Below the pieces are notes generated by a model. It worked only from the letters and a program-made list of their open reading frames with translations. It was not told the origin of the DNA and searched no databases. Positions 15,295-24,855 of a stretch of 64,000 nt of DNA are shown here, one piece after another. Origin of the DNA: Algoriphagus lutimaris (GTDB lineage: Bacteria > Bacteroidota > Bacteroidia > Cytophagales > Cyclobacteriaceae); NCBI RefSeq assembly GCF_017051705.1, contig NZ_JAFIDJ010000002.1:62001-126000 (forward strand). The letters are read 5' to 3'. Position numbers and translations under genes: made by a program. Position 1 is the stretch's first letter. Each line of letters starts with the position of its first letter.

Positions 15295-17211
15295 ATGAGT
15301 TACATCCATTTTGATAAAACCCAGCTGATTAATTTAAATTATTCTCTGGACCGTGAAATCATCAGAACCAATAGATCTGGCACCTATACCAGCACTACCA
15401 TCATAGGGTGCAATACTCGAAAATATCATGGCCTTCTAGTGGTACCCCAACCTCAAATTGATTCCCAGAATCATGTCATGTTGTCTACAGTACACGAAAC
15501 GGTGATTCAGCATGGGGCTAGCTTCAATTTAGGGATCAGTAAATTTCCTGGCAATTATTCACCCAGAGGCCATAAATATCTGGAAGATTTTGATTCCGAA
15601 CCGATCCCAAAGCTGACTTACCGAGTTGGAGGCGTTCTACTTCAGAAAGAGCTGATTTTGGACACCAATCGGGATCGCGTAATGATTCGATATACCTTAT
15701 TGGACGCGCATTCTCCTACCAAGATCCGTGTCGCTCCGTTCCTAGCGTTTAGGCCCTACCATAACTTGATGAAAGCGAATACTTTTATCAACAAAAAGTT
15801 CAACAAAGCTCCCAATGGGGTCAAATTTCAATTGTATGAAAAATATGACCCTCTCTACATGCAGCTTTCCAAAAAAGGCGAATTTATACCTGCTCCAGAT
15901 TGGTATTACAATATAGAATATATCCAGGAACGTGAACGAGGGTATGACTACCAGGAAGATTTATATGTGCCGGGTTACTTTGAGTTTGATATTACCAAAG
16001 GAGAGTCTGTAATTCTTTCTGCAGGACTGACAGAAGCTGACCCGAAAACTAGAGAAGCAGCTTTTAAAAAAGAAATTGCAAGAAGAATTCCCAGAAACAA
16101 CTTTGAAAACTGCCTAAAGAATTCAGCGGGACAATTTATTAGAAAAAGAAATGGAGAAACCAGGATAATAGCCGGATATCCTTGGTTTGGATGGTGGGGA
16201 AGAGATACCTTTGTTGCAGCACCTGGCTTAACATTACCCTCAGGTGAATATCAGACATTTTTAGATATTATGGACAGCATGTCCAAAGATCTACATGGAC
16301 CTCTATTCCCAAATGTTGGAAGCGGAGTTATGACCAATATGAATTCCATCGATGCTCCTATGTGGTACTTCTGGTCATTGCAACAATATGTGATTTACAC
16401 CAATGACTTAAAGACCATCAAAGATCGGTACTTAGGAAAGATGCAGGGAATCATTGAAGGTTATATTAATGGAACAGATTTCAATATTAAAGTTCAGGAA
16501 AATGGATTAGTATATGGTGGGGAGGAAGGAAAAGCACTTACATGGATGGACGCCGTCACCCCTGAGGGCCCCGTTACTCCTCGAATGGGCTGCCCAGTAG
16601 AAATCCAAGCACTATGGTACAATGCACTTTGTTTTTACCATGAACTTACTGGAGATGAAAAAATCCTTGCTCTTGCAGAAAAAACGAAAGTCTCTTTTGT
16701 GAAAGAGTTTTGGTCAGAAAAACATGGATATTTAGCAGATGTGGTTAATGGAGATCAAAAAGACTGGTCGGTGAGGCCTAATATGGTATTTGCCACCTCA
16801 CTTCCTTATACCATGCTTAGTGAATCCCAAAATGACCAGGTTTTAGAAATTGTTAAATCCAAATTACTTACCACAAGAGGGCTTAGATCCCTTTCGCCTG
16901 ACGATTATGCTTACAAGGGATATTATTTTGGTGACCAAATTACAAGAGATCAAGCATACCACAATGGCACTGTGTGGACTTGGCCATTAGGCCATTTTGT
17001 AGAAGGATATATAAAACTTCACGGTAAATCTTCTTTTAACTTTATAAAAAAGATAATTAAAGGATTTGATGGGGTAATGACCCAATATGGTGTGGGTACA
17101 GTTGCAGAATTATACGATGGAGATCCTCCTCACAGGCCGAAAGGAGCTGTTTCACAAGCTTGGAGTGTAGCAGAATTGCTTCGTATGATGGATTTGGTGA
17201 AAAAGATATAA
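15295..17211 (+). CDS. Amylo-alpha-1,6-glucosidase (glycogen debranching enzyme family)
   Basis: 638 aa. The N-terminal domain (about 10-270) has the bacterial debranching-enzyme start SGTYTSTTIIGCNTRKYHGL. The C-terminal (alpha/alpha)6 domain (about 290-638) has FGWWGRDTFVAAPGL, WMDAVT and NGTVWTWPLGHFVEGY with the acidic residues expected of GH133-type enzymes. It hydrolyses alpha-1,6 branch points in glycogen-like glucans in the cytoplasm (no signal peptide). It is the first gene of a three-gene operon with a glycosyltransferase 10 bases downstream and a GH57 enzyme. The order is, from memory, also seen in other Bacteroidota. Confidence 0.93.
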   Translation: MSYIHFDKTQLINLNYSLDREIIRTNRSGTYTSTTIIGCNTRKYHGLLVVPQPQIDSQNHVMLSTVHETVIQHGASFNLGISKFPGNYSPRGHKYLEDFDSEPIPKLTYRVGGVLLQKELILDTNRDRVMIRYTLLDAHSPTKIRVAPFLAFRPYHNLMKANTFINKKFNKAPNGVKFQLYEKYDPLYMQLSKKGEFIPAPDWYYNIEYIQERERGYDYQEDLYVPGYFEFDITKGESVILSAGLTEADPKTREAAFKKEIARRIPRNNFENCLKNSAGQFIRKRNGETRIIAGYPWFGWWGRDTFVAAPGLTLPSGEYQTFLDIMDSMSKDLHGPLFPNVGSGVMTNMNSIDAPMWYFWSLQQYVIYTNDLKTIKDRYLGKMQGIIEGYINGTDFNIKVQENGLVYGGEEGKALTWMDAVTPEGPVTPRMGCPVEIQALWYNALCFYHELTGDEKILALAEKTKVSFVKEFWSEKHGYLADVVNGDQKDWSVRPNMVFATSLPYTMLSESQNDQVLEIVKSKLLTTRGLRSLSPDDYAYKGYYFGDQITRDQAYHNGTVWTWPLGHFVEGYIKLHGKSSFNFIKKIIKGFDGVMTQYGVGTVAELYDGDPPHRPKGAVSQAWSVAELLRMMDLVKKI

Positions 17212-17221
17212 TTAGCTTTTT

Positions 17222-18511
17222 ATGAAAGTATTAATGTTTGGGTGGGAATTTCCACCACATATTTCTGGAGGACTTGGAACTGCTTGTTATGGTTTGGTAA
17301 AAGGTCTTTGCCACCATAACCAAGATATTATTTTTGTTGTCCCAAAGCTTTGGGGAGATGAAGAACCTATGGCTGATTTTGTTAATGCAAGTGATGTCAC
17401 CATTGATTATAGAGAAAAGAGGTTCAAATCAATATGGAAGAACTTAACTTATCTAGAAGTCAGCAGTTTTTTGGTCCCTTATTTGGGCCCAGAGGAGTAT
17501 AAGAAATTCACGGACTATGCCATCCATGATCGAACAGACGTAGATGAAAGTATTTTTTCCACGAAGTACGAATTCAGTGGGAAATATGGCAAAAATCTAA
17601 TGGAGGAAGTTTCAAGATATGCCTTGACAGGAGCTCAAATTGCCAGAGACAGAAGTGATTTTGAATTAATTCATGCCCACGACTGGCTATCTTTCCCAGC
17701 TGGAATTGCTGCTAAGGAAATAAGTGGTAAACCATTAATAGCCCACGTACATGCCACCGAATTTGATAGGTCTGGAGAATCCGTCAATCAAGTGGTTTAT
17801 GACATTGAGAGAGCTGGAATGCAAGCCGCTGATCATGTGGTCGCCGTAAGTCAGTTAACCAAAAATATCATCATCAGAAAATATGGTATCCCTGCTGAAA
17901 AAGTTTCAGTATTGCACAACGCCGTATTGGATGCCAGTATTATTCAATCCACCTTTAAGAAAAAAGTACCTGAAAAGATCGTGACCTTTTTGGGAAGAAT
18001 TACTTTTCAAAAAGGCCCAGAATACTTTGTGGAAGCTGCCAAGAAAGTCATCGACCGGGACCCAAATGTTCGCTTTGTGATGGCAGGATCAGGGGATTTA
18101 CTCAATCGAATGATAGATCGCGTAGCTGAATTAAGAATCGCTACCAAATTCAATTTCACGGGGTTCCTTAAAGGAAAAGATGTGGATCACATGTATGCTA
18201 TCTCAGATGTATATGTCATGCCATCCGTTTCTGAGCCCTTTGGAATCTCCCCTTTGGAGGCCGTGCGACATAATACCCCTGTTATTATTTCAAAACAATC
18301 AGGAGTAGCTGAGGTCTTAACCAATGCTATAAAAATTGACTTTTGGGATATTGACGCGATGGCTGACGCCATTTTTGCTCTTTTGCATTATAAGGGTATA
18401 TCTCAAATGTTTAAAGAGCTCGGAAGTGAAGAATTGAAGAAATTAAAATGGGAACATGTAGCCGCTAAGCTTGTTACCGTATACGAAAAAACTTTATCCC
18501 AAAGATCATGA
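17222..18511 (+). CDS. GT-B glycosyltransferase, probably glycogen synthase-like
   Basis: 429 aa. The N-terminus MKVLMFGWEFPPHISGGLG carries the nucleotide-sugar glycosyltransferase glycine loop. A central HAHDWLSFPAGIAA resembles the acceptor-side HDW motif of glycogen synthases. The C-terminal domain has LGRITFQKGPEYF and the E-x7-E signature EPFGISPLEA (about 338-347). It sits between a debranching enzyme and a GH57 enzyme and overlaps the latter by ATGA, so synthesis of an alpha-1,4-glucan from a nucleotide sugar is the likely role. It could also be annotated simply as GT4. It is shorter than typical GlgA (about 480 aa). Confidence 0.85.
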   Translation: MKVLMFGWEFPPHISGGLGTACYGLVKGLCHHNQDIIFVVPKLWGDEEPMADFVNASDVTIDYREKRFKSIWKNLTYLEVSSFLVPYLGPEEYKKFTDYAIHDRTDVDESIFSTKYEFSGKYGKNLMEEVSRYALTGAQIARDRSDFELIHAHDWLSFPAGIAAKEISGKPLIAHVHATEFDRSGESVNQVVYDIERAGMQAADHVVAVSQLTKNIIIRKYGIPAEKVSVLHNAVLDASIIQSTFKKKVPEKIVTFLGRITFQKGPEYFVEAAKKVIDRDPNVRFVMAGSGDLLNRMIDRVAELRIATKFNFTGFLKGKDVDHMYAISDVYVMPSVSEPFGISPLEAVRHNTPVIISKQSGVAEVLTNAIKIDFWDIDAMADAIFALLHYKGISQMFKELGSEELKKLKWEHVAAKLVTVYEKTLSQRS

Positions 18512-19716
18512 GAACTATTTGCTTTTATTTTCAAGTTCATCAACCCTTTCGCCTTAAACCTTACCGCTTTTTTGACATTGGTGAAGATCATCATTATTGG
18601 GATGATTTTAGCAATCGATCCATTATGAGAAAAGTAGCCCAGAAATGCTACTTACCTATGAATGCATTACTTTTGGATTTGATTCATCAGTACAATGGAG
18701 CGTTTAAAGTAAGTTTCTCCATTTCAGGTACATTCATGGATCAAATGCAGGCATATGCTCCGGATGTTCTGGAAAGCTTCCAGAAACTTGTCAATACGGG
18801 TCACGTAGAACTCCTAAATGAGACGTATTCCCATTCCCTGGCCTCCTTAAAAAGCAAGGATGAATTTAAAGATTTGGTATACAAACATCAGGCAAAAATC
18901 AAGGAGTTATTTAATGGCTATACTCCAAGGGTGTTCCGAAATACCGAATTAATCTATTCTGACGAAATCGGAGCCATGGTATCCGAATTAGGTTACGATG
19001 CCATGCTAACAGAAGGTGCCAAACATATTCTGGGATGGAAAAGCCCTAATTATGTATATGTGAATAGCATCGAACCAAAACTGAAAATTTTATTGAAAAA
19101 TTTCCAGCTGAGTGATGACATCGCCTTTAGATTCGGAAATAAATCCTGGGATGATTACCCATTGACTACTGAAAAATTCATCAATTGGATCAATGCGATT
19201 CCAAATGAAGAAGAAACTCTAAACCTCTTCATGGATTACGAAACCTTTGGAGAACACCAGTGGGCTGAGACAGGAATTTTTGAATTCATGAAACACCTTC
19301 CTGAAGCAGTATTTACGAAAACCAACTTTTCTTTCTCGACTCCTTCAGAAGTAGCTTCGAAAATTCCACCAGTTGGCAAAATCCATGTGCCAATTCCTAT
19401 TTCCTGGGCAGATGAAGAACGAGATCTAACCGCTTGGCTCGGTAATGATTTACAAGACGAGGCATTTGATCGATTATATGATCTTGAAAAATTGGTCAAC
19501 ACCATAGAGGACGAAGAAATACAAAGGGACTGGAGGTATTTACAGACTTCTGACCATTTCTATTATATGTGTACCAAATTCTTCTCTGATGGAGATATAC
19601 ATTCCTATTTTAGCCCTTATGATTCACCCTATGATGCATTTATCAATTACATGAATGTACTCAGTGACTTTATGATTAGACTAAAAGAGAAATCCGGCGT
19701 ATCTGTAGAGGCATAA
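18508..19716 (+). CDS. Glycoside hydrolase family 57 (alpha-amylase-like)
   Basis: A 402-aa cytoplasmic enzyme. GH57 conserved regions are visible in order: FQVHQPFRL (about 7-15), LLNETYSHSL (about 101-110), RNTELIYSDEIG (about 147-158, containing the probable nucleophile Glu) and LFMDYETFGEHQW (about 241-253, containing the probable acid Asp). It acts on alpha-1,4-glucans by a retaining mechanism, as hydrolase or transglycosidase. The start overlaps the preceding stop (ATGA), implying coupled translation. GH57 enzymes are best known from thermophiles but also occur in this phylum. Confidence 0.92.
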   Translation: MRTICFYFQVHQPFRLKPYRFFDIGEDHHYWDDFSNRSIMRKVAQKCYLPMNALLLDLIHQYNGAFKVSFSISGTFMDQMQAYAPDVLESFQKLVNTGHVELLNETYSHSLASLKSKDEFKDLVYKHQAKIKELFNGYTPRVFRNTELIYSDEIGAMVSELGYDAMLTEGAKHILGWKSPNYVYVNSIEPKLKILLKNFQLSDDIAFRFGNKSWDDYPLTTEKFINWINAIPNEEETLNLFMDYETFGEHQWAETGIFEFMKHLPEAVFTKTNFSFSTPSEVASKIPPVGKIHVPIPISWADEERDLTAWLGNDLQDEAFDRLYDLEKLVNTIEDEEIQRDWRYLQTSDHFYYMCTKFFSDGDIHSYFSPYDSPYDAFINYMNVLSDFMIRLKEKSGVSVEA

Positions 19717-19733
19717 AAGTCCCATTAACCAAA

Positions 19734-19756
19734 AAAGGCCGGTTAATCCGGCCTTT
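19734..19756. terminator. Bidirectional terminator between GH57 and panB
   Basis: A perfect 9-bp stem AAAGGCCGG / CCGGCCTTT with loop TTAAT. It is preceded by further A and followed by CATTTTTTC, so it can end both the glucan operon and the minus-strand panB transcript. Confidence 0.88.
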
Positions 19757-19769
19757 CATTTTTTCACTC

Positions 19770-20591
19770 TTAATAACTCTCTGATTCATTGGGGAAATCC
19801 CGACTTTTAACATCCTTAATGTAATTGGTAAATGCATCCATCATGACAGATTGCAAATCCGCATATTGTCTCAAAAACCTCGGCTTGAACTCCTGGGTAA
19901 TCCCTAATAAATCGTGTACCACTAACACTTGACCATCTACATTTCCTCCTGCTCCTATCCCAATGACTGGAATTGACACTGATTCTGCTACTTTTTTAGC
20001 CAGAGAGGCAGGTATTTTTTCCAACACAATTGCAAAACACCCACACTCCTCTAATAACTTGGCATCTTCTAGTAATTTTTGAGCTTCTACCGATTCTTTA
20101 GCTCGGACACTATAAGTTCCAAACTTATAAATAGACTGTGGAGTCAAACCCAAATGTCCCATTACGGGAACACCGGCACTCAAAATCCGAACTACAGATT
20201 CTTTAATCTCAGCGCCGCCTTCAACCTTGATGGCGTGAGCTCCTGATTCCTTCATAATTCGAATTGCAGAACGTAAAGCTTCAGAACTATTCCCCTGATA
20301 AGAACCGAAAGGGATATCCACCACCACAAAGGCTCGACTGACAGCCCTCACTACAGAAGAGGCGTGATAGATCATCTGGTCCAATGTAATAGGAAGAGTG
20401 GTTTCATGACCTGCCATCACATTGGAAGCAGAGTCTCCTACAAGAATAATATCAATTCCTGCATCATCTACGATTTTTGCCATCGAAAAATCATAGGCAG
20501 TAAGCATTGAGATTTTTTCACCACGGTTTTTCATTTCCTGAAGGATATGAGTGGTGATTCTTTTAATATTTGCTGAAGAATGAACAGACAT
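19770..20591 (-). CDS. panB: 3-methyl-2-oxobutanoate hydroxymethyltransferase
   Basis: A 273-aa cytoplasmic enzyme that makes ketopantoate from alpha-ketoisovalerate and methylene-tetrahydrofolate in pantothenate/CoA synthesis. The motifs [19 protein letters not shown] (about 25-43), [14 protein letters not shown], the VKVEGG block, GHLGLTPQS and [10 protein letters not shown] are intact. The length is typical of PanB. It lies 3 bases downstream of a PyrR-like phosphoribosyltransferase and is probably cotranscribed with it. No panC is nearby. Confidence 0.96.
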   Translation of the reverse strand: MSVHSSANIKRITTHILQEMKNRGEKISMLTAYDFSMAKIVDDAGIDIILVGDSASNVMAGHETTLPITLDQMIYHASSVVRAVSRAFVVVDIPFGSYQGNSSEALRSAIRIMKESGAHAIKVEGGAEIKESVVRILSAGVPVMGHLGLTPQSIYKFGTYSVRAKESVEAQKLLEDAKLLEECGCFAIVLEKIPASLAKKVAESVSIPVIGIGAGGNVDGQVLVVHDLLGITQEFKPRFLRQYADLQSVMMDAFTNYIKDVKSRDFPNESESY

Positions 20592-20594
20592 GGT

Positions 20595-21086
20595 TTAAAG
20601 TAAATGGACAGAATATTGCTCACCGGAAAAATCCACCTTGATGTGCTCATTTAGAGTAGTAGAAAGTTCATATCCAGTATAATCCGGTTTGATCGGAAAT
20701 TGGCCATGGCTTCTATTCACCAACACTGCTATCTCCATCTTATACAATTCTTTGTCTAGAAAAGGTTTCATCGCGTAAGCAAGCGTTTTCCCAGTATTCA
20801 ACACATCATCTACAAGAATTAATGTTTTTCCGGAAAGCTCGATCTCTTCAGACAACTCAATCTCCTCAGAGTGTAAATTGCTTTTATCCAAGATAACTTC
20901 AATTTCCTCAATAGTTAATGGAGAGATAGTTCGTAACTCCTGGGCTAATAAATCAGCTAAAATGGTTCCCATTCCGGTGATTCCCGCAAAAACTACTCCT
21001 GCGGAATTGAGATTTCTTTCATAAATCTCAAATGCCATCCGTGTGATTTTTTTCTTGATCTGATGATGATTGAGTACTTCGCTCAT
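20595..21086 (-). CDS. PyrR-like phosphoribosyltransferase family protein
   Basis: A 163-aa type I phosphoribosyltransferase fold. The PRPP motif LILVDDVLNTGKTLA lies near 89-103, and the late segment VLVNRSHGQFPIKPDYTG matches PyrR-type proteins. PyrR proteins bind UMP/PRPP and in some bacteria attenuate pyr mRNA. No pyr attenuator is visible here, so the role may be enzymatic (uracil PRTase) or regulatory. The sequence EEIELS is directly duplicated at residues 74-85 (20832-20867). It lies upstream of panB in a two-gene unit. Confidence 0.85.
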   Translation of the reverse strand: MSEVLNHHQIKKKITRMAFEIYERNLNSAGVVFAGITGMGTILADLLAQELRTISPLTIEEIEVILDKSNLHSEEIELSEEIELSGKTLILVDDVLNTGKTLAYAMKPFLDKELYKMEIAVLVNRSHGQFPIKPDYTGYELSTTLNEHIKVDFSGEQYSVHLL

Positions 21087-21131
21087 AGGATAAAATTGTG
21101 ATTTGAAAATTAGACCAATTCTCTAAGGTTT

Positions 21132-21139
21132 CAAAATTA
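21132..21139 (-). promoter_or_regulatory. Candidate -7 element upstream of PyrR-like gene
   Basis: The minus strand reads TAATTTTG, a perfect TAnnTTTG, about 46 bases before ATG 21086 and just beyond the rsgA stop. No -33 element is obvious. Confidence 0.4.
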
Positions 21140-21147
21140 AGAAATGC

Positions 21148-22071
21148 TTAACGGTAGGAATCCTCCTCATTCAGGATATTGAGATAGCTCTGGTAACGAT
21201 AAGGATGGATATAACCTTCTTCTACTTTCTTCCGAACGACACAGCCAGGTTCGTTGATGTGTCGACAATTATTGTATTTGCATTCACCGAGGTATTTTCT
21301 CATCTCTGGAAAATAATGTGATAACTCGTAGTCCTCCACATCCAAAATGCCAAATTCCTTAATTCCAGGAGTATCGATCAAATCACCTCCCCCCTTCACC
21401 GGAAAAAGCTCAGCAAAGGTAGTTGTATGAACTCCTTTAGCACTAAAACCAGAAATCTCTTTGGTGTCTTGTGATGCTTCCGGAACAAGTTTATTCAAAA
21501 GCGTTGATTTACCAACCCCAGAATGACCTGCTATCAACGTAGATTTACCTTGAAGTAGGGGGTGAAATTTATCCAATAAATCTTTGTCATTTAAAGCTGA
21601 GACCTCTAATACCTGATAACCTAAGGGTTCATAAATCTCATGGATATCAAGCAACCAATCTTCCGCATCCTCCCCTTCCAGAAGATCCACTTTATTCACA
21701 ACCAAAATAGCCGGAATTCTAAAACTCTCTGTACTAACCAAAAAACGATCAATAAACCCTAAAGAAGTCCGAGGCTTTTTCATGGTAATTACCAGCATCG
21801 CCTGATCCAAATTACTGGCAATGATATGCGAGAAATGCTGTTTTCGTGTGGATTTACGAATCACATAATTTTCTCTCGGATGAATCGCTGAAATAATCGC
21901 TGTTTCCTGGTTTTCTTCTTTCGACAAAGTAACCCAGTCTCCCACCGCAATAGGGTTAGTTAACTTCAAATCCTCCTGCTTGAACTTGCCCTTCAACCTT
22001 GCCGAAATAAATTCCGAATCGGTTTTGACGACATACCAGCTGCCAGTTGACTTTATAACTCTACCTTCCAT
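21148..22071 (-). CDS. rsgA: Ribosome small subunit-dependent GTPase A
   Basis: A 307-aa circularly permuted GTPase that assists late 30S subunit maturation. An N-terminal OB-fold spans about 1-70. The permuted G motifs follow in order: G4 NKVDL (near 125), G1 GHSGVGKSTLLNKL (about 181-194) and G3 DTPGIKEFG (near 237). The C-terminal zinc-binding segment carries C-x5-C-x-H-x5-C (CKYNNCRHINEPGC, about 264-277). Its start overlaps the end of waaA by 11 bases, so the two are probably translated from one transcript. Confidence 0.96.
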   Translation of the reverse strand: MEGRVIKSTGSWYVVKTDSEFISARLKGKFKQEDLKLTNPIAVGDWVTLSKEENQETAIISAIHPRENYVIRKSTRKQHFSHIIASNLDQAMLVITMKKPRTSLGFIDRFLVSTESFRIPAILVVNKVDLLEGEDAEDWLLDIHEIYEPLGYQVLEVSALNDKDLLDKFHPLLQGKSTLIAGHSGVGKSTLLNKLVPEASQDTKEISGFSAKGVHTTTFAELFPVKGGGDLIDTPGIKEFGILDVEDYELSHYFPEMRKYLGECKYNNCRHINEPGCVVRKKVEEGYIHPYRYQSYLNILNEEDSYR

Positions 22072-23311
22072 TGAGTGGATAATTTAACAAAACCCGATTG
22101 ATTATCTTTTCTGCTGCTCCCAAGTTAGCTGAAACCCACAGATTCGCCGCTTGTATTGCAGACTGATAATACTCCTCTACCTGCATTTTTTCAAATACTT
22201 CTTTCAGCTCTTCGGTATTATTTACTGAAAAACCACAACCCTCGTTCACGCTTTGCTCTGATTCAGGGAATTTGGCAGTATTTTTTAAAGAACCGAAAAG
22301 TACTGGAATTCCAAATCCCAAAGGTTCTAGAATATTATGCAGCCCTTTTCCAAAAGCTCCTCCCACATAAGCCAAATCTCCATACTGATATAAAGAAGAA
22401 AGCATCCCAATATTGTCGATAAACAAGACCTGCTTTCCCCCAAAATTTTTAGTCTCGGAATATTTGATAGAAGGGAGTCGAATGGAATTCGCCCAAGCAT
22501 CCATTGGTTCAGGTGACAAATCATGGGGAGCTATAATCCATAAATAATCTTCTACCTGATTAATAAGCGGAATGACTATTTTCATATCCTCCTCCCAAAC
22601 AGATCCCAACACCATGACTTTTTTACCTTGTACCCAAGATTCGATTTCAGGAAAAGTCTTTGGAGAACGGGCCGTTTCCATTACTCTATCAAACCTGGTA
22701 TCCCCAGCTAAAAGACCTTTAGCGTATCCTATTTGATCTAAAAGATCCAGACTACCTTGATTTTGAGTAAAAATTTGATCCAGTTTGAATAAAATACTTC
22801 TGAAGAAACCATCTGACTTAAAATATTCTTGAGTCGGTCTGAAAGAAGCTGAAAAAAGAATGATAGGCACATTATTCTGTGATAACGCTAAAATATGATG
22901 ATACCAAAGGTCATATTTTGCAAAAAAAGCAATGCTCGGATTCAAAGTTTTTACAAAGTCAAAAGCCCATGATTTTCTATCCAAAGGCAAATAAGTAATA
23001 TAATCTACATGAACCTGCGTTTTCCTTGTCGCGATGTCATAACCTGATGGGCTAAAGAAACTTACCACAATTAAAACCGAAGGTCTTTCAAGTTTTAATT
23101 TGGCAATGACTGGCTTTGCTTGTTCGTATTCTCCCAAAGACGCCACATGAAACCAGGCCAAATTTCCAGAGTTCTTCGATCTAAAAATCAACAGTTTCTT
23201 TTGCAGACCCTTTCTACCTTTTAAAAAATGGTTAATCTTTGCACTAAATAAGCCCGCTAAAGGCAATAAATAGGTTATCAGTGCGATCGCTATTCTATAC
23301 AGCAAATTCAT
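22061..23311 (-). CDS. waaA: 3-deoxy-D-manno-octulosonic acid transferase
   Basis: A 416-aa membrane-associated GT30 enzyme that adds Kdo to lipid A precursors. The N-terminal hydrophobic anchor is MNLLYRIAIALITYLLPLAGLF. The motifs WFHVASLGEYEQAKP (about 53-67) with the catalytic Glu, VLGSVWEEDM and VGGAFGKGLHNILEPLGFG (near 320-340) are characteristic. I chose ATG 23311 because the reading frame upstream has only a TTG and a non-conserved extension. It shows the cell makes Kdo-containing lipopolysaccharide or lipooligosaccharide. Confidence 0.94.
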   Translation of the reverse strand: MNLLYRIAIALITYLLPLAGLFSAKINHFLKGRKGLQKKLLIFRSKNSGNLAWFHVASLGEYEQAKPVIAKLKLERPSVLIVVSFFSPSGYDIATRKTQVHVDYITYLPLDRKSWAFDFVKTLNPSIAFFAKYDLWYHHILALSQNNVPIILFSASFRPTQEYFKSDGFFRSILFKLDQIFTQNQGSLDLLDQIGYAKGLLAGDTRFDRVMETARSPKTFPEIESWVQGKKVMVLGSVWEEDMKIVIPLINQVEDYLWIIAPHDLSPEPMDAWANSIRLPSIKYSETKNFGGKQVLFIDNIGMLSSLYQYGDLAYVGGAFGKGLHNILEPLGFGIPVLFGSLKNTAKFPESEQSVNEGCGFSVNNTEELKEVFEKMQVEEYYQSAIQAANLWVSANLGAAEKIINRVLLNYPLNGR

Positions 23312-23501
23312 TTGCCAAAAGTAGCCAAACGCTATGACATCTTTAGCATGACACACCAAGGGTTTGAATTAATCCAGTAAAAATGCTTTTATTTTTATTT
23401 CGACTAAAAAAAATAAAAAATCTCACGTGCATTTAACCTTAAAATTAAGTACTTTCAAAAGCATCTGTTTTTTAAAAAAAATCGGTCGGAGTTAATAAGA
23501 T

Positions 23502-23987
23502 ATGATTAGAGTTTTATTTGTTTGTTTAGGTAATATTTGCAGGTCTCCTTTGGCAGAAGCCATATTTGATGCAAAAATCAAAGAGGCGAACCTTCCCGCA
23601 ACTTTTAAATCAGATAGTGCTGGTACATCAGACTTCCATATTGGTGAGCTTCCTGATGAACGAACTATTTTGATTGGAAAAAAATATGGACTCCCAATTA
23701 ATCATAGAGGAAGACAAGTCAACCGCACAGATTTTAGGGATTTTGATTATATCCTTGCCATGGATGATAGCAACCTAAGAAACCTTAACAATATGAAAAC
23801 AAGGTTTGGGTTCCCCGACAAGGAAATTCATCTCATGAGAGATTTTGTCCCTGGATCCGAAGGAAAATCTGTCCCAGACCCCTATTATGGTGGTGAGGAA
23901 GGCTTCGAAGAAATCTATAAAATTTTAGATACCGCAATCGATAAGTTTCTTGAGAAAGTAATAGAGACACATCAACTCTATGTATGA
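23502..23987 (+). CDS. Low-molecular-weight protein-tyrosine-phosphatase
   Basis: A 161-aa cytoplasmic phosphatase. The N-terminal P-loop VCLGNICRSP (about 7-16) is the C-x5-R-S signature. The general-acid Asp lies in the DPYYGGEEGF segment near residue 127. It removes phosphate from tyrosine of proteins; in bacteria these enzymes often act on tyrosine kinases or on small substrates. It overlaps the following kinase-like gene by 8 bases, so it heads a three-gene operon. Upstream TACTTTCA (23450-23457) is only a weak -7 match. Confidence 0.93.
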   Translation: MIRVLFVCLGNICRSPLAEAIFDAKIKEANLPATFKSDSAGTSDFHIGELPDERTILIGKKYGLPINHRGRQVNRTDFRDFDYILAMDDSNLRNLNNMKTRFGFPDKEIHLMRDFVPGSEGKSVPDPYYGGEEGFEEIYKILDTAIDKFLEKVIETHQLYV

Positions 23988-24855
23988 TTTGAATGATATC
24001 TATGAAAAAGTACTTTACCAAAGCCTGGGCCCACAGGTAAAATTAAAATCAGCCTCCTTAGTAGCGGCAGGTAACCACAATCAAGGAATCCGTATTGAAA
24101 CCAATGATGGAAATTTCTTTCTCAAATTAAACTTTGACCATGAAAAAGACATCCTTAACAAAGAATCTCAAGGCCTAGATTACCTAAGAAAAAACACTTT
24201 TCTCCAAATCCCTGAAACATTCGGCTGTGGAAGGGTCGGAGATTACAATTATTTATTATCTGAATTTATCCCCTCTGGAAGATATCAACTCGATTATTGG
24301 GAAACCTTAGGCTATGGATTAGCAGATTTACATTTAAAAACCAGCAAATCATTTGGACTCCCAGAGGACAATTACATCGCCACCCTAAGTCAAAGAAATC
24401 TACAAACATCCAATTGGGTAGACTTTTACATTGAACAAAGATTGGAGCCCTTACTAGGCAAAGCCTATTTTGACAGGTTAATCCCTCTGGATTTTTTAAA
24501 AAAATTCCAATCTATTTACCAAGTAATAGAAAAAATTATTCCCCCTGAAAAACCCTCTTTACTCCATGGAGATTTATGGTCAGGAAATGTTCTATGTAAC
24601 CCGGAAGGCCAACCATGCTTGATTGATCCCGCAGTTTACTTTGGACATAGAGAAATGGATATTGCTTTTAGCAGACTTTTTGGAGGATTTGATTCTAGGT
24701 TTTATCAATCCTATGAGTCTATTATACCATTGGAGCCTGATTTTGAAGCCAGAATGGGCATCTATAATTTATATCCATTGCTCGTTCATTTAAACTTATT
24801 CGGAACAGCCTACCTTCCTGGAATTGAAAGAATCATACTGCGATATGTCCGTTGA
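23980..24855 (+). CDS. Fructosamine/ketosamine-3-kinase family protein
   Basis: A 291-aa protein kinase-like fold. The N-lobe has AAGNHNQGIRIETNDGNFFLKLN. The catalytic loop is LLHGDLWSGNVL (about 195-206), followed by the metal-binding LIDPAVYFGHREMDIA (about 212-227). The family phosphorylates ketosamines on glycated protein, destabilising the adduct so that deglycation follows, and is often found next to a low-molecular-weight phosphatase, as here. It overlaps both neighbours (8 and 11 bases), so translation is probably coupled. Confidence 0.92.
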   Translation: MYDLNDIYEKVLYQSLGPQVKLKSASLVAAGNHNQGIRIETNDGNFFLKLNFDHEKDILNKESQGLDYLRKNTFLQIPETFGCGRVGDYNYLLSEFIPSGRYQLDYWETLGYGLADLHLKTSKSFGLPEDNYIATLSQRNLQTSNWVDFYIEQRLEPLLGKAYFDRLIPLDFLKKFQSIYQVIEKIIPPEKPSLLHGDLWSGNVLCNPEGQPCLIDPAVYFGHREMDIAFSRLFGGFDSRFYQSYESIIPLEPDFEARMGIYNLYPLLVHLNLFGTAYLPGIERIILRYVR

